A program made the position numbers and the translations under genes. The notes under the pieces were generated by a model that was not told the DNA's origin, ran no database searches, and was given only the letters and a program-made list of their open reading frames with translations. Below, piece after piece: positions 37,254 through 47,437 of a stretch of DNA of 64,000 bases (position 1 is the first letter of the stretch; each line of letters starts with the position of its first letter). This DNA is from Citrobacter sp. Awk 4 (GTDB lineage Bacteria; Pseudomonadota; Gammaproteobacteria; Enterobacterales; Enterobacteriaceae). The stretch lies in NCBI RefSeq assembly GCF_028069725.1, contig NZ_JANEWG010000021.1, positions 1-64,000 of the forward strand, given 5' to 3'.

Positions 37254-39866
37254 TCAGGCTAACGCCTTACTGATTTTCTCGAACAGATCGCCGGAGAGAT
37301 TCTCCAGACCTTTTAACTGTTCCAGCGCCGCACGCATCTTCGCCTGCCGTTTGGCGTCATAACGTTTCAGTCGGATCAGCGGCTCGATCAGCCGTGAAGC
37401 CACCTGTGGGTTGCGACTGTTGAGTTCGGTCAGCATTTCGACCAGGAACTGATAACCGCTGCCGTCTTCGGCGTGGAACGCCGCCGGGTTGCTACCGGCA
37501 AACGCGCCAATCAATGAACGAATACGGTTCGGGTTGCTCAATGTGAAGGAGCGGTGTTTCAGCAGGCCACGTACCGTCTCCAGCACGTTGTCAGCCGGAC
37601 TGGTGGATTGCAGGATGAACCATTTATCCATCACCAGTCCATCCTGGTGCCACTTATCGTCGTACTCTTGCATCAGGGCGTCACGACACGGCAGTTGCGC
37701 CGCCACCGCCGCAGAAAGCGCCGCCAGCGCGTCTGTCATATTGTTGGCGTTCTGGTACTGTCGGCTCACCAGGGTATTGGCGAGTTCGGTTTCACCAAAG
37801 GCCAGGAATCGCAGACAGGCGTTGCGCAGCGTACGCTTGCCAATATCGGCGTGCTCAACCCGATATTCATCCAGATGGTTAGCGTTATAAATCGCCAGTA
37901 ACTCATCGGCCAGTTCCGTCGCCAGCGTACGGGTTAATGCTTCGCGCACGGCGGCGATCGCCAGCGGATCGATAATCTCAAACAGTTCGGCCATTTCATT
38001 GGCTGAAGGCAGCGTCAGGATCTCAGCCGCCAGCGCGGGATCAATCTTCTCGTCCAGAAGTACCGCGCGGAAGGCGTCAGCGACATGGACCGGCAGAGAG
38101 AGCGGTTGTCCCTGCTGATGACGCGCAACGTTCAGCTTGATATACGTCGCCAGCAGACTTTGCGCCGCATCCCAGCGGGAGAAATCATTACGCGCATGAC
38201 GCATCAGGAAGGTCAGTTGCTGATCGCTCCATTTATACTCCAGCTTCACCGGCGCGGAGAATTCGCAAAGCAGCGCGGGTACAGGCTGGAAGTAGACGTT
38301 ATCGAAGACAAACGTCTGTTCAGACTGCGTCACATTGAGCACGGAATTAACCGGATGACCGCCCTTTTGTAATGGAATAACTTTACCTTTGTTATCATAC
38401 AGTTCGATAGCAAACGGGATATGCAGCGGTTTCTTCTCCGCCTGATCCGGCGTTGCAGGCGTACGCTGACTGATGGTCAGGGTGTACTGCTCGGTTTCCG
38501 GGTTGTAGTCGTCTTTTACGGTGACCACAGGCGTACCAGACTGGCTGTACCAGCGACGGAAATGGGAGAGATCGATGTTTGACGCATCTTCCATTGCCTG
38601 CACGAAATCATCGCAGGTTGCCGCGCTGCCATCGTGGCGCTCAAAGTAAAGCTGCATCCCCTTCTGGAAATTCGCTTCGCCCAACAGGGTATGGATCATG
38701 CGAATAACTTCTGAACCCTTTTCGTAAACGGTCAGGGTATAGAAGTTGTTCATCTCGATGACCATATCCGGGCGGATGGGATGCGCCATCGGGCTGGCAT
38801 CTTCAGCAAACTGTAAACCGCGCATTGTGCGCACATTACTGATGCGGTTAACCGCTCGGGAGCCGAGATCGGAGCTGAACTCCTGATCGCGGAACACCGT
38901 TAACCCCTCTTTCAGACTCAACTGGAACCAGTCGCGGCAGGTCACGCGGTTACCGGTCCAGTTGTGGAAATATTCGTGTCCGATGACGCGCTCAATGTCG
39001 AGGTAATCTTTATCAGTGGCGGTATCGGTACGCGCCAGCACGTATTTGGAGTTAAAGATGTTAAGCCCTTTATTCTCCATCGCGCCCATATTAAAGAAGT
39101 CGACGGCGACAATCATATAGATGTCGAGGTCATATTCGAGACCGAAGCGCTCTTCATCCCACTTCATGGAGTTTTTCAGCGACGTCATCGCCCACGGCGC
39201 GCGATCCAGATTGCCGCGATCAACGTACAACTCCAGCGCCACTTTACGCCCGGAGCGGGTGGTGAAGGTATCGCTCAGTACGTCGAAATCACCGGCGACC
39301 AGCGCAAAGAGATAGCAGGGTTTTGGGAAGGGATCCTGCCACTGTACCCAGTGGCGTCCGTTTTCCAGTTCGCCCTGCGCGACACGGTTACCGTTGGAGA
39401 GCAGGAACGGATATTTGCTTTTATCAGCAATGATTTTGGTGGTAAAACGCGCCAGTACGTCCGGGCGGTCAAGATACCAGGTAATATGACGGAAGCCTTC
39501 GGCTTCACACTGCGTACATAACGCATCGCCAGACTGGTATAGCCCTTCCAGCGCGGTATTTGCCACTGGGCTGATTTCATTGACAATGCGCAGGGTAAAA
39601 CGCTCTGGCAAGTCGCTGAGGATTAGCGCGCCCTCTTCTTCTTTATACGCTGTCCACGGCAGAGAGTTCACGTGGATTGACACCAGCGTCAGGTCTTCGC
39701 CGTCGAGGCGAAGTGAGGCATCCGATGCACCATGACGAACAACCTGGCTCACGGCAGTGACCACGGTTTTTTCAGCATCCAGGTCAAAGGTCAAATCAAT
39801 ATCAGTAATCTGGTAATCCGGTGCACGATAGTCGTGACGGTATTTGGCTTGTGGCTGTTGTGTCAT
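37254..39866 (-). CDS. pepN: Aminopeptidase N
   Basis: The 870 residues from MTQQPQAKYRH equal E. coli PepN, the major broad-specificity M1 aminopeptidase of the cytoplasm. The GAMENKG exopeptidase motif and the zinc site HEYFHNW with the downstream LKEGLTVF glutamate (about 297-320) are intact. Four M1 domains are complete. The open frame extends 50 codons further upstream, but those residues are not part of the family and the chosen ATG gives the exact family length. It diverges from pncB. Confidence 0.97.
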   Translation of the reverse strand: MTQQPQAKYRHDYRAPDYQITDIDLTFDLDAEKTVVTAVSQVVRHGASDASLRLDGEDLTLVSIHVNSLPWTAYKEEEGALILSDLPERFTLRIVNEISPVANTALEGLYQSGDALCTQCEAEGFRHITWYLDRPDVLARFTTKIIADKSKYPFLLSNGNRVAQGELENGRHWVQWQDPFPKPCYLFALVAGDFDVLSDTFTTRSGRKVALELYVDRGNLDRAPWAMTSLKNSMKWDEERFGLEYDLDIYMIVAVDFFNMGAMENKGLNIFNSKYVLARTDTATDKDYLDIERVIGHEYFHNWTGNRVTCRDWFQLSLKEGLTVFRDQEFSSDLGSRAVNRISNVRTMRGLQFAEDASPMAHPIRPDMVIEMNNFYTLTVYEKGSEVIRMIHTLLGEANFQKGMQLYFERHDGSAATCDDFVQAMEDASNIDLSHFRRWYSQSGTPVVTVKDDYNPETEQYTLTISQRTPATPDQAEKKPLHIPFAIELYDNKGKVIPLQKGGHPVNSVLNVTQSEQTFVFDNVYFQPVPALLCEFSAPVKLEYKWSDQQLTFLMRHARNDFSRWDAAQSLLATYIKLNVARHQQGQPLSLPVHVADAFRAVLLDEKIDPALAAEILTLPSANEMAELFEIIDPLAIAAVREALTRTLATELADELLAIYNANHLDEYRVEHADIGKRTLRNACLRFLAFGETELANTLVSRQYQNANNMTDALAALSAAVAAQLPCRDALMQEYDDKWHQDGLVMDKWFILQSTSPADNVLETVRGLLKHRSFTLSNPNRIRSLIGAFAGSNPAAFHAEDGSGYQFLVEMLTELNSRNPQVASRLIEPLIRLKRYDAKRQAKMRAALEQLKGLENLSGDLFEKISKALA

Positions 39867-40062
39867 AAAAAAACCTTTAGCATCTTCTATAGAGTCTCGA
39901 CTCCAGTCTATTCCTGTTGTGTAAATCACGCTACGCAGAATGTTCATCTTTTCAGTCACAAACACCCTTTTCGCTACATTTTTATAACACGAGGCACGAA
40001 ATGTACTCGACCCCAAAGAGCGCTTATGTTGTGATCGGGGTTCAATAAATCGCTAAACAAGG

Positions 40063-40103
40063 TATACTCCAGCGGTTTTCTTAGTTGTTTATTGTACTAA
40101 ACG
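40063..40103 (+). promoter_or_regulatory. pncB -10 element and NadR box
   Basis: TATACT (40063-40068) serves as -10, with a weak TTCAAT 16 bp upstream. TGTTTA-TTGTAC-TAAACG (40086-40103) fits the NadR operator TGTTTA-N6-TAAACA with one mismatch and lies over the early transcribed region, so NadR bound with NAD would repress pncB. Confidence 0.8.
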
Positions 40104-40132
40104 CTCCCGTGAGAGGATGCTACTGCGCACCT

Positions 40133-41335
40133 ATGACACAATTCGCTTCTCCTGTTCTGCATTCGCTGCTGGATACAGATGCTTATAAGTTGCATATGCA
40201 GCAAGCCGTTTTTCACCACTACTACGATGTTCACGTAGCGGCGGAGTTTCGTTGCCGTGGCGACGACCTGCTGGGTATTTATGCAGATGCAATTCGCGAG
40301 CAGGTGGATGCGATGCAGCACCTGCAACTTCAGGAGGAGGAGTTTACATGGCTCTCCAACCTGCCCTTCTTTAATGCTGATTACCTTAACTGGTTACGGG
40401 ATTTCCGCTACAACCCTGAACAGGTGAGCGTCACCAATGATAACGGTAAGCTGAATATCCGCTTAACCGGCCCGTGGCGTGAAGTCATCATGTGGGAAGT
40501 CCCGCTGTTGGCAGTGATCAGTGAACTGGTACACCGGTATCGTACGCCAGAAGCTGGCGTGGCGCAGGCGCTTGATGCGCTGGAAAGTAAGCTAGTCGAT
40601 TTCGCTGGTTTAACGGCCGATCTCGATATGTCCCGCTTCCATCTGATGGATTTTGGCACGCGACGCCGTTTCTCACGCGAGGTACAGCAAGCGATCGTTG
40701 AACGCCTTCAGCGGGAACCGTGGTTTGTCGGTACCAGTAACTACGACCTCGCTCGCCGGTTGTCCCTCACCCCGATGGGCACGCAGGCGCACGAGTGGTT
40801 TCAGGCGCACCAGCAAATTAGTCCCGATCTGGCGACCAGTCAGCGCGCTGCTCTCGCCGCCTGGCTGAATGAATATCCTGACCAGCTTGGCATCGCACTC
40901 ACCGACTGCATTACTATGGACGCGTTTTTGCGTGATTTCGGTATGGAGTTTGCGACCCGCTATCAGGGGCTGCGCCATGACTCGGGCGATCCTGTCGAAT
41001 GGGGCGAAAAGGCGATCGCGCATTATGAAAAGCTGGGCATTGATCCGTTAACCAAAACTCTGGTGTTCTCAGACAATCTTGATCTGAAAAAAGCGATTGA
41101 TCTTTATCGTCACTTCGCACCGCGCGTTCAGCTCAGTTTTGGCATTGGCACACGTCTGACTTGCGACCTACCGCAAGTGAAGCCGCTGAATATTGTCATT
41201 AAGCTGGTGGAATGCAACGGTAAACCCGTGGCGAAATTGTCGGACAGCCCTGGTAAAACCATCTGTCATGACAAAGCGTTTGTGCGCGCACTGCGTAAAG
41301 CGTTTGACCTTCCGCATATCAAAAAAGCCAGTTAA
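40133..41335 (+). CDS. pncB: Nicotinate phosphoribosyltransferase
   Basis: The 400 residues from [11 protein letters not shown] equal E. coli PncB. It makes nicotinate mononucleotide from nicotinate and PRPP with ATP hydrolysis, in NAD salvage. The phosphorylated histidine is in GTQAHEWFQ (about 219-220). The PRPP site includes GLRHDSGDP and [11 protein letters not shown]. The start is chosen for family length; an upstream ATG would run into the NadR box. Confidence 0.97.
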   Translation: MTQFASPVLHSLLDTDAYKLHMQQAVFHHYYDVHVAAEFRCRGDDLLGIYADAIREQVDAMQHLQLQEEEFTWLSNLPFFNADYLNWLRDFRYNPEQVSVTNDNGKLNIRLTGPWREVIMWEVPLLAVISELVHRYRTPEAGVAQALDALESKLVDFAGLTADLDMSRFHLMDFGTRRRFSREVQQAIVERLQREPWFVGTSNYDLARRLSLTPMGTQAHEWFQAHQQISPDLATSQRAALAAWLNEYPDQLGIALTDCITMDAFLRDFGMEFATRYQGLRHDSGDPVEWGEKAIAHYEKLGIDPLTKTLVFSDNLDLKKAIDLYRHFAPRVQLSFGIGTRLTCDLPQVKPLNIVIKLVECNGKPVAKLSDSPGKTICHDKAFVRALRKAFDLPHIKKAS

Positions 41336-41342
41336 TCACTCC

Positions 41343-41372
41343 AGGGAGCCATTTGGGCTCCCTTTATTTATT
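41343..41372 (+). terminator. pncB terminator
   Basis: An 8-bp stem AGGGAGCC/GGCTCCCT with loop ATTTG followed by TTATTTATT, 8 bp past pncB. Confidence 0.85.
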
Positions 41373-41504
41373 GTTTATTTCCGAAATCTTTCACTTTGCC
41401 TGTGAATTCTGCTTGTCTGATTGCAGATGCCAGGTAACATAGGTATCCCCCCAATCAGGGTGGACAAGTGTTTATTTTTTCCGACTATTAACAGAGAGAA
41501 TATT

Positions 41505-42905
41505 ATGAGCGTTGCGCCTGTTGCCGACGTACTCCAGGGCCGTGTAGCCGTTGACAGCGAAGTCACCGTGCGCGGATGGGTACGTACCCGCCGAGATTCA
41601 AAAGCTGGCATCTCCTTCCTCGCCGTTTATGACGGTTCCTGCTTTGATCCTGTACAGGCTGTCATCAATAATTCTCTGCCCAATTACAATGAAGACGTTT
41701 TACGTCTGACGACCGGTTGCTCGGTGGTTGTAACGGGCCATGTCGTTGCGTCGCCTGGTCAGGGACAAAGTTTTGAAATTCAGGCTACCAAAGTCGAAGT
41801 GACCGGTTGGGTTGAAGATCCAGACACCTATCCGATGGCGGCAAAACGTCACAGCATTGAATACCTGCGTGAAGTCGCGCATATGCGTCCGCGTACTAAC
41901 ATGATTGGTGCGGTAGCGCGTGTACGTCATACCCTGGCGCAAGCGCTGCATCGCTTCTTTGACGAGCAGGGTTTCTTCTGGGTTTCTACGCCGCTGATCA
42001 CCGCCTCTGATACCGAAGGTGCCGGTGAAATGTTCCGCGTATCCACGCTGGATCTGGAAAACCTGCCGCGTAACGATCAAGGCAAAGTCGATTTCGACAA
42101 AGACTTCTTTGGTAAAGAAGCGTTCCTGACCGTTTCCGGTCAGTTAAACGGTGAAACATATGCCTGTGCGCTGTCCAAAATCTATACCTTTGGACCGACT
42201 TTCCGTGCGGAAAACTCCAACACCAGCCGCCATCTGGCGGAGTTCTGGATGCTGGAGCCGGAAGTGGCGTTTGCCAACCTGAACGATGTTGCCGGTCTGG
42301 CGGAAGCGATGCTGAAGTATGTGTTTAAGGCCGTCCTTGAAGAACGTGCAGATGATATGAAGTTCTTCGCTGAACGCGTCGACAAAGATGCCGTTTCCCG
42401 TCTGGAACGTTTCATCGACGCTGATTTTGCTCAGGTTGATTACACCGATGCGGTGACCATTCTGGAAAACTGCGGTAAGAAATTTGAAAACCCGGTGTTC
42501 TGGGGTGTGGACCTGTCTTCCGAGCATGAACGTTACCTTGCTGAAGAACACTTTAAAGCCCCTGTGGTCGTTAAAAACTATCCGAAAGACATTAAGGCGT
42601 TCTATATGCGCCTTAACGAAGACGGTAAAACCGTGGCCGCAATGGATGTGTTGGCACCAGGTATCGGCGAAATTATTGGTGGTTCTCAGCGTGAAGAGCG
42701 TCTGGATGTGCTGGATGCTCGTATGGCAGAAATGGGCCTGAACAAAGAAGATTACTGGTGGTATCGCGATCTGCGTCGCTACGGTACTGTACCGCATTCA
42801 GGTTTCGGTCTGGGCTTCGAACGTCTTATCGCGTATGTCACGGGTGTGCAAAACGTCCGTGATGTGATTCCGTTCCCGCGTACACCTCGTAACGCCAGCT
42901 TCTAA
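41505..42905 (+). CDS. asnS: Asparaginyl-tRNA synthetase
   Basis: The 466 residues from [10 protein letters not shown] equal E. coli AsnRS, a class IIb enzyme charging tRNA-Asn. The N-terminal OB-fold anticodon domain is at about 1-110 ([11 protein letters not shown]). The catalytic domain has motif 2 [17 protein letters not shown] and motif 3 [20 protein letters not shown] ribosome region stands before the ATG. It is followed by its own terminator and then the long ompF control region. Confidence 0.97.
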   Translation: MSVAPVADVLQGRVAVDSEVTVRGWVRTRRDSKAGISFLAVYDGSCFDPVQAVINNSLPNYNEDVLRLTTGCSVVVTGHVVASPGQGQSFEIQATKVEVTGWVEDPDTYPMAAKRHSIEYLREVAHMRPRTNMIGAVARVRHTLAQALHRFFDEQGFFWVSTPLITASDTEGAGEMFRVSTLDLENLPRNDQGKVDFDKDFFGKEAFLTVSGQLNGETYACALSKIYTFGPTFRAENSNTSRHLAEFWMLEPEVAFANLNDVAGLAEAMLKYVFKAVLEERADDMKFFAERVDKDAVSRLERFIDADFAQVDYTDAVTILENCGKKFENPVFWGVDLSSEHERYLAEEHFKAPVVVKNYPKDIKAFYMRLNEDGKTVAAMDVLAPGIGEIIGGSQREERLDVLDARMAEMGLNKEDYWWYRDLRRYGTVPHSGFGLGFERLIAYVTGVQNVRDVIPFPRTPRNASF

Positions 42906-42920
42906 TCACCTGTCGCTTTT

Positions 42921-42947
42921 AAAGGCCAGCTTTGCTGGCCTTTTTTC
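42921..42947 (+). terminator. asnS terminator
   Basis: AAAGGCCAGC-TTT-GCTGGCCTTT stem-loop with a T6 tail, 15 bp past asnS. Confidence 0.93.
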
Positions 42948-43300
42948 TCTGTGTAATTGTCAAGTTTTGTGAGCAAGAAGTAATCAAATCTAATAGCAAC
43001 CCCTCAAAACCCACATTCTTGTTACGTCATATTTCCCTGTAATATTTATGAATAAAATATATGCAAATTTATGTTGAAGATGAGTTTCTTCTTAGCTTAT
43101 AGCACATTTTTTGACCTTCAACTCAGAAGTCCAGATGTCCACAAATGAAATGCAACTCACCTTGCCAGCGGCTCCATCACGTGAAAACGCCTATCCTTAT
43201 CTAAATTAAACATAAGAAAATCATATAAATAGAATTAAAAATGGTGTTTCAGAACGAGAAAATGCGCTGAAATTTGACGGCGTTCACAAAGTTCATCAAA
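42948..43300 (+). promoter_or_regulatory. Distal AT-rich upstream region of ompF
   Basis: About 350 bp of AT-rich DNA, as in E. coli, where this stretch holds IHF sites and a distal OmpR site (F4) that loops back for repression. I cannot place F4 or IHF sites with certainty. It contains a 24-codon ORF at 43135-43209 (begins MSTNEMQLTL, ends NAYPYLN) with AGAAG 7 bases before the ATG, unproven as a gene. Confidence 0.5.
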
Positions 43301-43375
43301 TTTAATTTTTTGTTACACATTTTTTCTCTTAGAAACAAAATCTTTATCTTTGTAGCATTTTCGCTGTAGCGAAAC
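43301..43375 (+). promoter_or_regulatory. OmpR binding cluster (F1-F3 type) of ompF
   Basis: The stretch from TTTAATTTTTTGTTACACAT through GAAACAAAATCTTTATC and TTTGTAGCATTTTCGC aligns with the E. coli F1-F2-F3 OmpR boxes, with the same spacing to the ompF promoter. Phosphorylated OmpR would activate here at low osmolarity. Confidence 0.75.
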
Positions 43376-43512
43376 GGTAGTTTGAATGGAAAGATGCCTG
43401 TCAGACACATAAAGACACCAAACTCTCATCAATAGTTCCGTAAATTATTATTGACAGAATTTATTGACGGCAGTGGCAGGTGTCATAAAAAAACCAATGA
43501 GGGTAATAAATA
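43376..43512 (+). promoter_or_regulatory. ompF promoter and leader with MicF target
   Basis: GGTAGTTTGAATGGAAAGAT precedes the expected start near AGACACATAAAG. The leader keeps TTGACAGAATTTATTGACGG and the AATGAGGGTAATAAATAATG ribosome region, nearly identical to E. coli. There the sRNA MicF pairs across the ribosome site to block translation. Confidence 0.75.
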
Positions 43513-44610
43513 ATGATGAAGCGCAACATTCTGGCAGTGGTTATCCCTGCACTGCTGGCAGCAGGTACCGCAAACGCAGCAGAAATCTACAACAAAGATG
43601 CCAATAAGCTGGACCTGTACGGTAAAGCAGTAGGTTTACGTTATTTTTCTAAAGACAACGGCAAAAACAGTTACGGCGGCAACGGCGACGAAACTTATGC
43701 CCGTCTTGGTTTCAAAGGGGAAACACAGATCAACTCCGATCTGACCGGTTACGGTCAGTGGGAATATAACTTTGCCGGTAACAACTCCGAAGGCGGTAGC
43801 GACGCACAAGACGGTAACAAAACCCGTCTGGCCTTCGCAGGTCTGAAATACGGCGACTTTGGTTCTTTCGACTACGGTCGTAACTATGGCGTGGTTTACG
43901 ATGCTCTGGGTTACACCGATATGCTGCCAGAGTTTGGTGGTGATACCGCCGCATCTGACATGTTCTTCGCTCAGCGTAACGGCGGTCTGGCGACCTACCG
44001 TAACGCCAACTTCTTCGGTCTGGTTGACGGCCTGAACTTCGCTGTACAGTACCTGGGTAAAAACGAGCGTGACAGCGATGTTCGTCGCTCTAACGGTGAT
44101 GGTGTTGGCGGTTCAATCAGCTATGAGTACGAAGGTTTCGGTATCGTCGGTGCCTATGGCGCGGCTGACCGCACCAACGCTCAGGAAGATCTGGCTTACG
44201 CTAACGGTGGCGCGAAAGCTGAACAGTGGGCTGCTGGCGTGAAGTATGATGCGAACAACATCTACCTGGCGGCTAACTACAGCGAAACCCATAACGCTAC
44301 CCGTATTTCTAACGGTATCAATGGCCTTAATGGCTACGCAAACAAAACTGAAGACGTCCTGCTGGTTGCTCAGTATCAGTTCGACTTCGGTCTGCGTCCG
44401 TCCATCGCTTACACCAAATCTAAAGGTAAAGATATCGAAGGTATCGGCGATGTTGATCTCGTAAACTACGTTGAATTGGGCGCAACCTACTACTTCAACA
44501 AAAACATGTCCACCTACGTCGACTACATCATCAACCAGATCGATTCTGACAACGAACTGGGTGTAGGTTCAGACGACACCGTTGCAGTCGGTATCGTTTA
44601 CCAGTTCTAA
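43513..44610 (+). CDS. ompF: Outer membrane porin F
   Basis: The 365-residue precursor begins [10 protein letters not shown], with a signal peptide to about 22 ([10 protein letters not shown]). It is a trimeric 16-strand porin, with the loop 3 PEFGGD constriction motif, the YGQWEYNF and [17 protein letters not shown] strands, and a terminal Phe (VYQF) needed for BAM insertion. It is three residues longer than E. coli OmpF (362). Differences cluster in surface loops: [19 protein letters not shown] and [13 protein letters not shown] second in-frame ATG follows at once (MM). Confidence 0.98.
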   Translation: MMKRNILAVVIPALLAAGTANAAEIYNKDANKLDLYGKAVGLRYFSKDNGKNSYGGNGDETYARLGFKGETQINSDLTGYGQWEYNFAGNNSEGGSDAQDGNKTRLAFAGLKYGDFGSFDYGRNYGVVYDALGYTDMLPEFGGDTAASDMFFAQRNGGLATYRNANFFGLVDGLNFAVQYLGKNERDSDVRRSNGDGVGGSISYEYEGFGIVGAYGAADRTNAQEDLAYANGGAKAEQWAAGVKYDANNIYLAANYSETHNATRISNGINGLNGYANKTEDVLLVAQYQFDFGLRPSIAYTKSKGKDIEGIGDVDLVNYVELGATYYFNKNMSTYVDYIINQIDSDNELGVGSDDTVAVGIVYQF

Positions 44611-44640
44611 TAGCAGACCTCTTTGTTAAATGCCTAAAAA

Positions 44641-44664
44641 ACAGGACTTCGGTCCTGTTTTTTT
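44641..44664 (+). terminator. ompF terminator
   Basis: ACAGGAC-TTCG-GTCCTGT stem with a UUCG-type tetraloop, preceded by A-run and followed by T6, 30 bp past ompF. Confidence 0.95.
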
Positions 44665-44794
44665 ATGTCTGCCAGCAAATTCTCGCGTCCTGGGAAAAAC
44701 AGTCAGGCTTTTTGTCACTAACAGTTGGCATTTTGTAAATCTACCGTTAACCTGATTACGGATTTCCCTTCTGTAACTACAATGGAACCTCGTC

Positions 44795-45985
44795 ATGTTT
44801 GAGAACATTACCGCCGCTCCTGCCGACCCCATTCTGGGTCTGGCCGATTTGTTTCGTGCCGATGACCGTCCTGGGAAAATTAACCTGGGTATCGGTGTCT
44901 ATAAAGATGAGACTGGCAAAACGCCGGTGCTAACCAGCGTTAAAAAAGCCGAGCAATATTTACTCGAAAATGAAACGACGAAAAACTACCTCGGCATTGA
45001 CGGTATTCCGGAGTTTGGTCGTTGCACTCAGGAACTGTTATTTGGCAAAGGTAACGCCCTGATTAACGACAAACGTGCCCGCACTGCGCAAACGCCTGGT
45101 GGTACAGGCGCTCTGCGTGTTGCTGCGGATTTCCTGGCAAAAAACACTGCCGTCAAACGCGTATGGGTGAGCAATCCGAGCTGGCCGAACCATAAGAGCG
45201 TATTTAATTCCGCAGGCCTGGAAGTGCGTGAATACGCGTATTACGACGCTGAAAACCATTGCCTGGACTTTGACGCACTGTTGAGCAGTCTGAGCGACGC
45301 TCAGGCGGGCGATGTCGTTCTGTTCCACGGCTGCTGCCACAACCCAACCGGTATTGATCCTACGCTTGAACAATGGCAAACGCTGGCGCAGCTTTCCGTT
45401 GAGAAAGGCTGGCTGCCGCTGTTTGACTTCGCCTACCAGGGTTTTGCCCGTGGTCTGGAAGAAGATGCGGAAGGTCTGCGTGCTTTCGCCGGGCTGCATA
45501 AAGAGCTGATCGTCGCGAGTTCTTATTCCAAAAACTTTGGCCTGTATAACGAACGCGTCGGTGCCTGCACGCTGGTGGCAGCGGATGCTGATACCGTTGA
45601 CCGTGCCTTCAGCCAGATGAAGTCCGTTATTCGCGCGAACTACTCCAACCCGCCGGCGCACGGTGCATCGGTAGTGGCGACCATTCTGAGCAACGACGCT
45701 CTGCGTGCTATCTGGGAACAAGAACTGACCGATATGCGCCAGCGTATTCAGCGTATGCGTCTGTTGTTTGTGAATACCCTGCAAGAGAAAGGCGCAAACC
45801 GCGACTTCAGCTTTATCATCAAACAAAACGGCATGTTCTCGTTCAGCGGCCTGACCAAAGAACAGGTACTGCGTCTGCGTGAAGAGTTTGGTGTCTACGC
45901 GGTGGCTTCTGGTCGTGTTAACGTGGCAGGCATGACGCCAGATAACATGGCGCCGCTGTGCGAAGCCATCGTTGCTGTGCTGTAA
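44795..45985 (+). CDS. aspC: Aspartate aminotransferase
   Basis: The 396 residues equal E. coli AspC. This PLP enzyme interconverts aspartate + 2-oxoglutarate and oxaloacetate + glutamate, and also transaminates tyrosine and phenylalanine. PLP lysine K246 is in [15 protein letters not shown]. The substrate-binding Arg is in the C-terminal SGRVNVAGM segment. It is monocistronic between two terminators. Confidence 0.98.
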   Translation: MFENITAAPADPILGLADLFRADDRPGKINLGIGVYKDETGKTPVLTSVKKAEQYLLENETTKNYLGIDGIPEFGRCTQELLFGKGNALINDKRARTAQTPGGTGALRVAADFLAKNTAVKRVWVSNPSWPNHKSVFNSAGLEVREYAYYDAENHCLDFDALLSSLSDAQAGDVVLFHGCCHNPTGIDPTLEQWQTLAQLSVEKGWLPLFDFAYQGFARGLEEDAEGLRAFAGLHKELIVASSYSKNFGLYNERVGACTLVAADADTVDRAFSQMKSVIRANYSNPPAHGASVVATILSNDALRAIWEQELTDMRQRIQRMRLLFVNTLQEKGANRDFSFIIKQNGMFSFSGLTKEQVLRLREEFGVYAVASGRVNVAGMTPDNMAPLCEAIVAVL

Positions 45986-46001
45986 AACAGACTGAAAAAA
46001 C

Positions 46002-46026
46002 AAAGCCCGCAATTGCGGGCTTTTTT
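46002..46026 (+). terminator. aspC terminator, probably bidirectional
   Basis: AAAGCCCGC-AATT-GCGGGC followed by T6; an A6 run on the left allows use by the convergent gloC transcript, which ends 7 bp away. Confidence 0.93.
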
Positions 46027-46032
46027 ATTTGT

Positions 46033-46680
46033 TTACCAGACAGGCATTTCGTCCTGCAGGAACGGATTATGCAACCGTTCGTTGCCCAGCGTGGAAAGCG
46101 GACCGTGTCCGGGGATAAATGTCACATCGTCGCCTAATGGCAACAATTTACGTTTAATCGAATCGATCAGCTGATTGTGATCCCCACGCGGGAAATCGCT
46201 ACGCCCAACGCCGCCTTTGAAAATGACATCACCCGCAAGCAGTAACTGCGATTGTTCATCGAAGAAGACGACGTGACCTGGCGTGTGTCCCGGGCAATGC
46301 AACACCTGTAAAGTCACATTCCCTACGCTCACACGATCTCCTTCATTCAGCCAACGGTCAGGCGTCAATGGCTGACACTCTCCGAGGCCAAACATGCGAC
46401 TTTGCGCCGGTAAACCCTGCAGCCAGAACTCATCTTCTTTTTCCGGGCCGATCACAGGCACGCCATAATGCTCAGCCAGTTCACCCGCCGCACCAACATG
46501 ATCAAGATGACCATGCGTAAGCAGAATCTGCGTGAGCGTAACGCCACTGGCCTCCACTTCACGTTTGATTTTCTCTGCATCGCCGCCGGGATCAACCAGC
46601 GCGGCCAGACGGGTTTGCTCACACCAGATCAATGAACAATTCTGGGCGAATGCGGTGACCGGAATAATACGATAGTTCAT
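46033..46680 (-). CDS. gloC: Hydroxyacylglutathione hydrolase GloC (type II glyoxalase)
   Basis: The 215-residue metallo-beta-lactamase-fold enzyme (ycbL) is shorter than GloB. The zinc motif is [10 protein letters not shown], with further ligands in [10 protein letters not shown] and LLAGDVIF. It hydrolyses S-lactoylglutathione, the second step of methylglyoxal detoxification. mgsA in this window makes methylglyoxal, though the two genes lie 35 kb apart. It is downstream of mepK on the same strand with a 28-bp gap, so it is probably co-transcribed. Confidence 0.95.
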   Translation of the reverse strand: MNYRIIPVTAFAQNCSLIWCEQTRLAALVDPGGDAEKIKREVEASGVTLTQILLTHGHLDHVGAAGELAEHYGVPVIGPEKEDEFWLQGLPAQSRMFGLGECQPLTPDRWLNEGDRVSVGNVTLQVLHCPGHTPGHVVFFDEQSQLLLAGDVIFKGGVGRSDFPRGDHNQLIDSIKRKLLPLGDDVTFIPGHGPLSTLGNERLHNPFLQDEMPVW

Positions 46681-46708
46681 ACTGCTCCTGTTTCGTTAAG
46701 CCTGTGGA

Positions 46709-47257
46709 TCACCAGTGCCGTGCCGGACCGGTGTCAATATGCACAAAGTTACTGCGTGGGTAGTATCCTACACCACCTGCGCGCATAGATAACGCAGCTT
46801 TGCGAATATTACTCAATGAAACGCCTTCAATATGGAAATCCATTGCCTGCCCTTTCGTGTGATAGCTTTTTTTCGCTACACCACGGCTGCGCGAACGTAA
46901 TTCGTTATTGGTATCAACCGAACGATAACCCGAGATCAGCTGTACGGGATTACGGGTTCCTAAGAGCCCCTGAAGGCGAAATAGCTGGTCAAACAATCCT
47001 GGGTCGATGGACTTCACTTTATTCGCGCGAAAATCACGGAAAAAATGATTAAGTTTTGCTAATTCATCCTGAATATAGGCTCTGCCATCGAAAAACTCCG
47101 CTTTTATCGACTCTCCGGTATGGAGATTATTGAGTGTCAGAATACGCGGACGAGGGGTAGAGAGGGTTGCAAACGTAGGCGTGGGCAAGATGGCTGCACC
47201 GAGGGCAACACCACCTAACGCCAGCAATTTGCGGCGATTAGCGTTGAATTTGTCCAT
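46709..47257 (-). CDS. mepK: Murein endopeptidase MepK (M15A family, YcbK)
   Basis: The 182 residues begin with a twin-arginine-type signal (NRRKLLALGGVALGAAILP), so it is likely exported by Tat. The peptidase M15A zinc site is YHTKGQAMDFH plus FVHIDTG. In E. coli MepK cuts 3-3 (meso-DAP-meso-DAP) and 4-3 cross-links, opposing LdtD, the gene 180 bp upstream on the same strand. Length equals YcbK. Confidence 0.95.
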   Translation of the reverse strand: MDKFNANRRKLLALGGVALGAAILPTPTFATLSTPRPRILTLNNLHTGESIKAEFFDGRAYIQDELAKLNHFFRDFRANKVKSIDPGLFDQLFRLQGLLGTRNPVQLISGYRSVDTNNELRSRSRGVAKKSYHTKGQAMDFHIEGVSLSNIRKAALSMRAGGVGYYPRSNFVHIDTGPARHW

Positions 47258-47366
47258 GATAATCAGGTCTACAGGTAAATGTTATCGTTAATATGCACTT
47301 CTGGCGCACGAAGGGCACCTTAACTGGCAAAAAAGCCGACGTCAAGATAGCCCATCCCCAGCAACG

Positions 47367-47393
47367 ACGGGGCCTGCAGCCAATCGGCCCCGT
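47367..47393 (-). terminator. Possible attenuating hairpin between ldtD and mepK
   Basis: An 8-bp stem ACGGGGCC/GGCCCCGT with an 11-base loop lies 45 bp past the ldtD stop. There is no T-run directly after, so it may be a weak terminator or an mRNA-stability hairpin. The rest of the 180-bp gap holds no gene. Confidence 0.45.
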
Positions 47394-47437
47394 TGCGGCT
47401 AAGTATTACGACAACACATTAAGCAGAACGTCTTCAT

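Noticed and set aside
42144-42797. A 217-codon ORF antisense to asnS
   Set aside because: Shadow frame; asnS is full-length and intact on the other strand.
45038-46012. A 324-codon ORF antisense to aspC
   Set aside because: Shadow of a highly biased gene; it crosses the aspC terminator and has no family resemblance.
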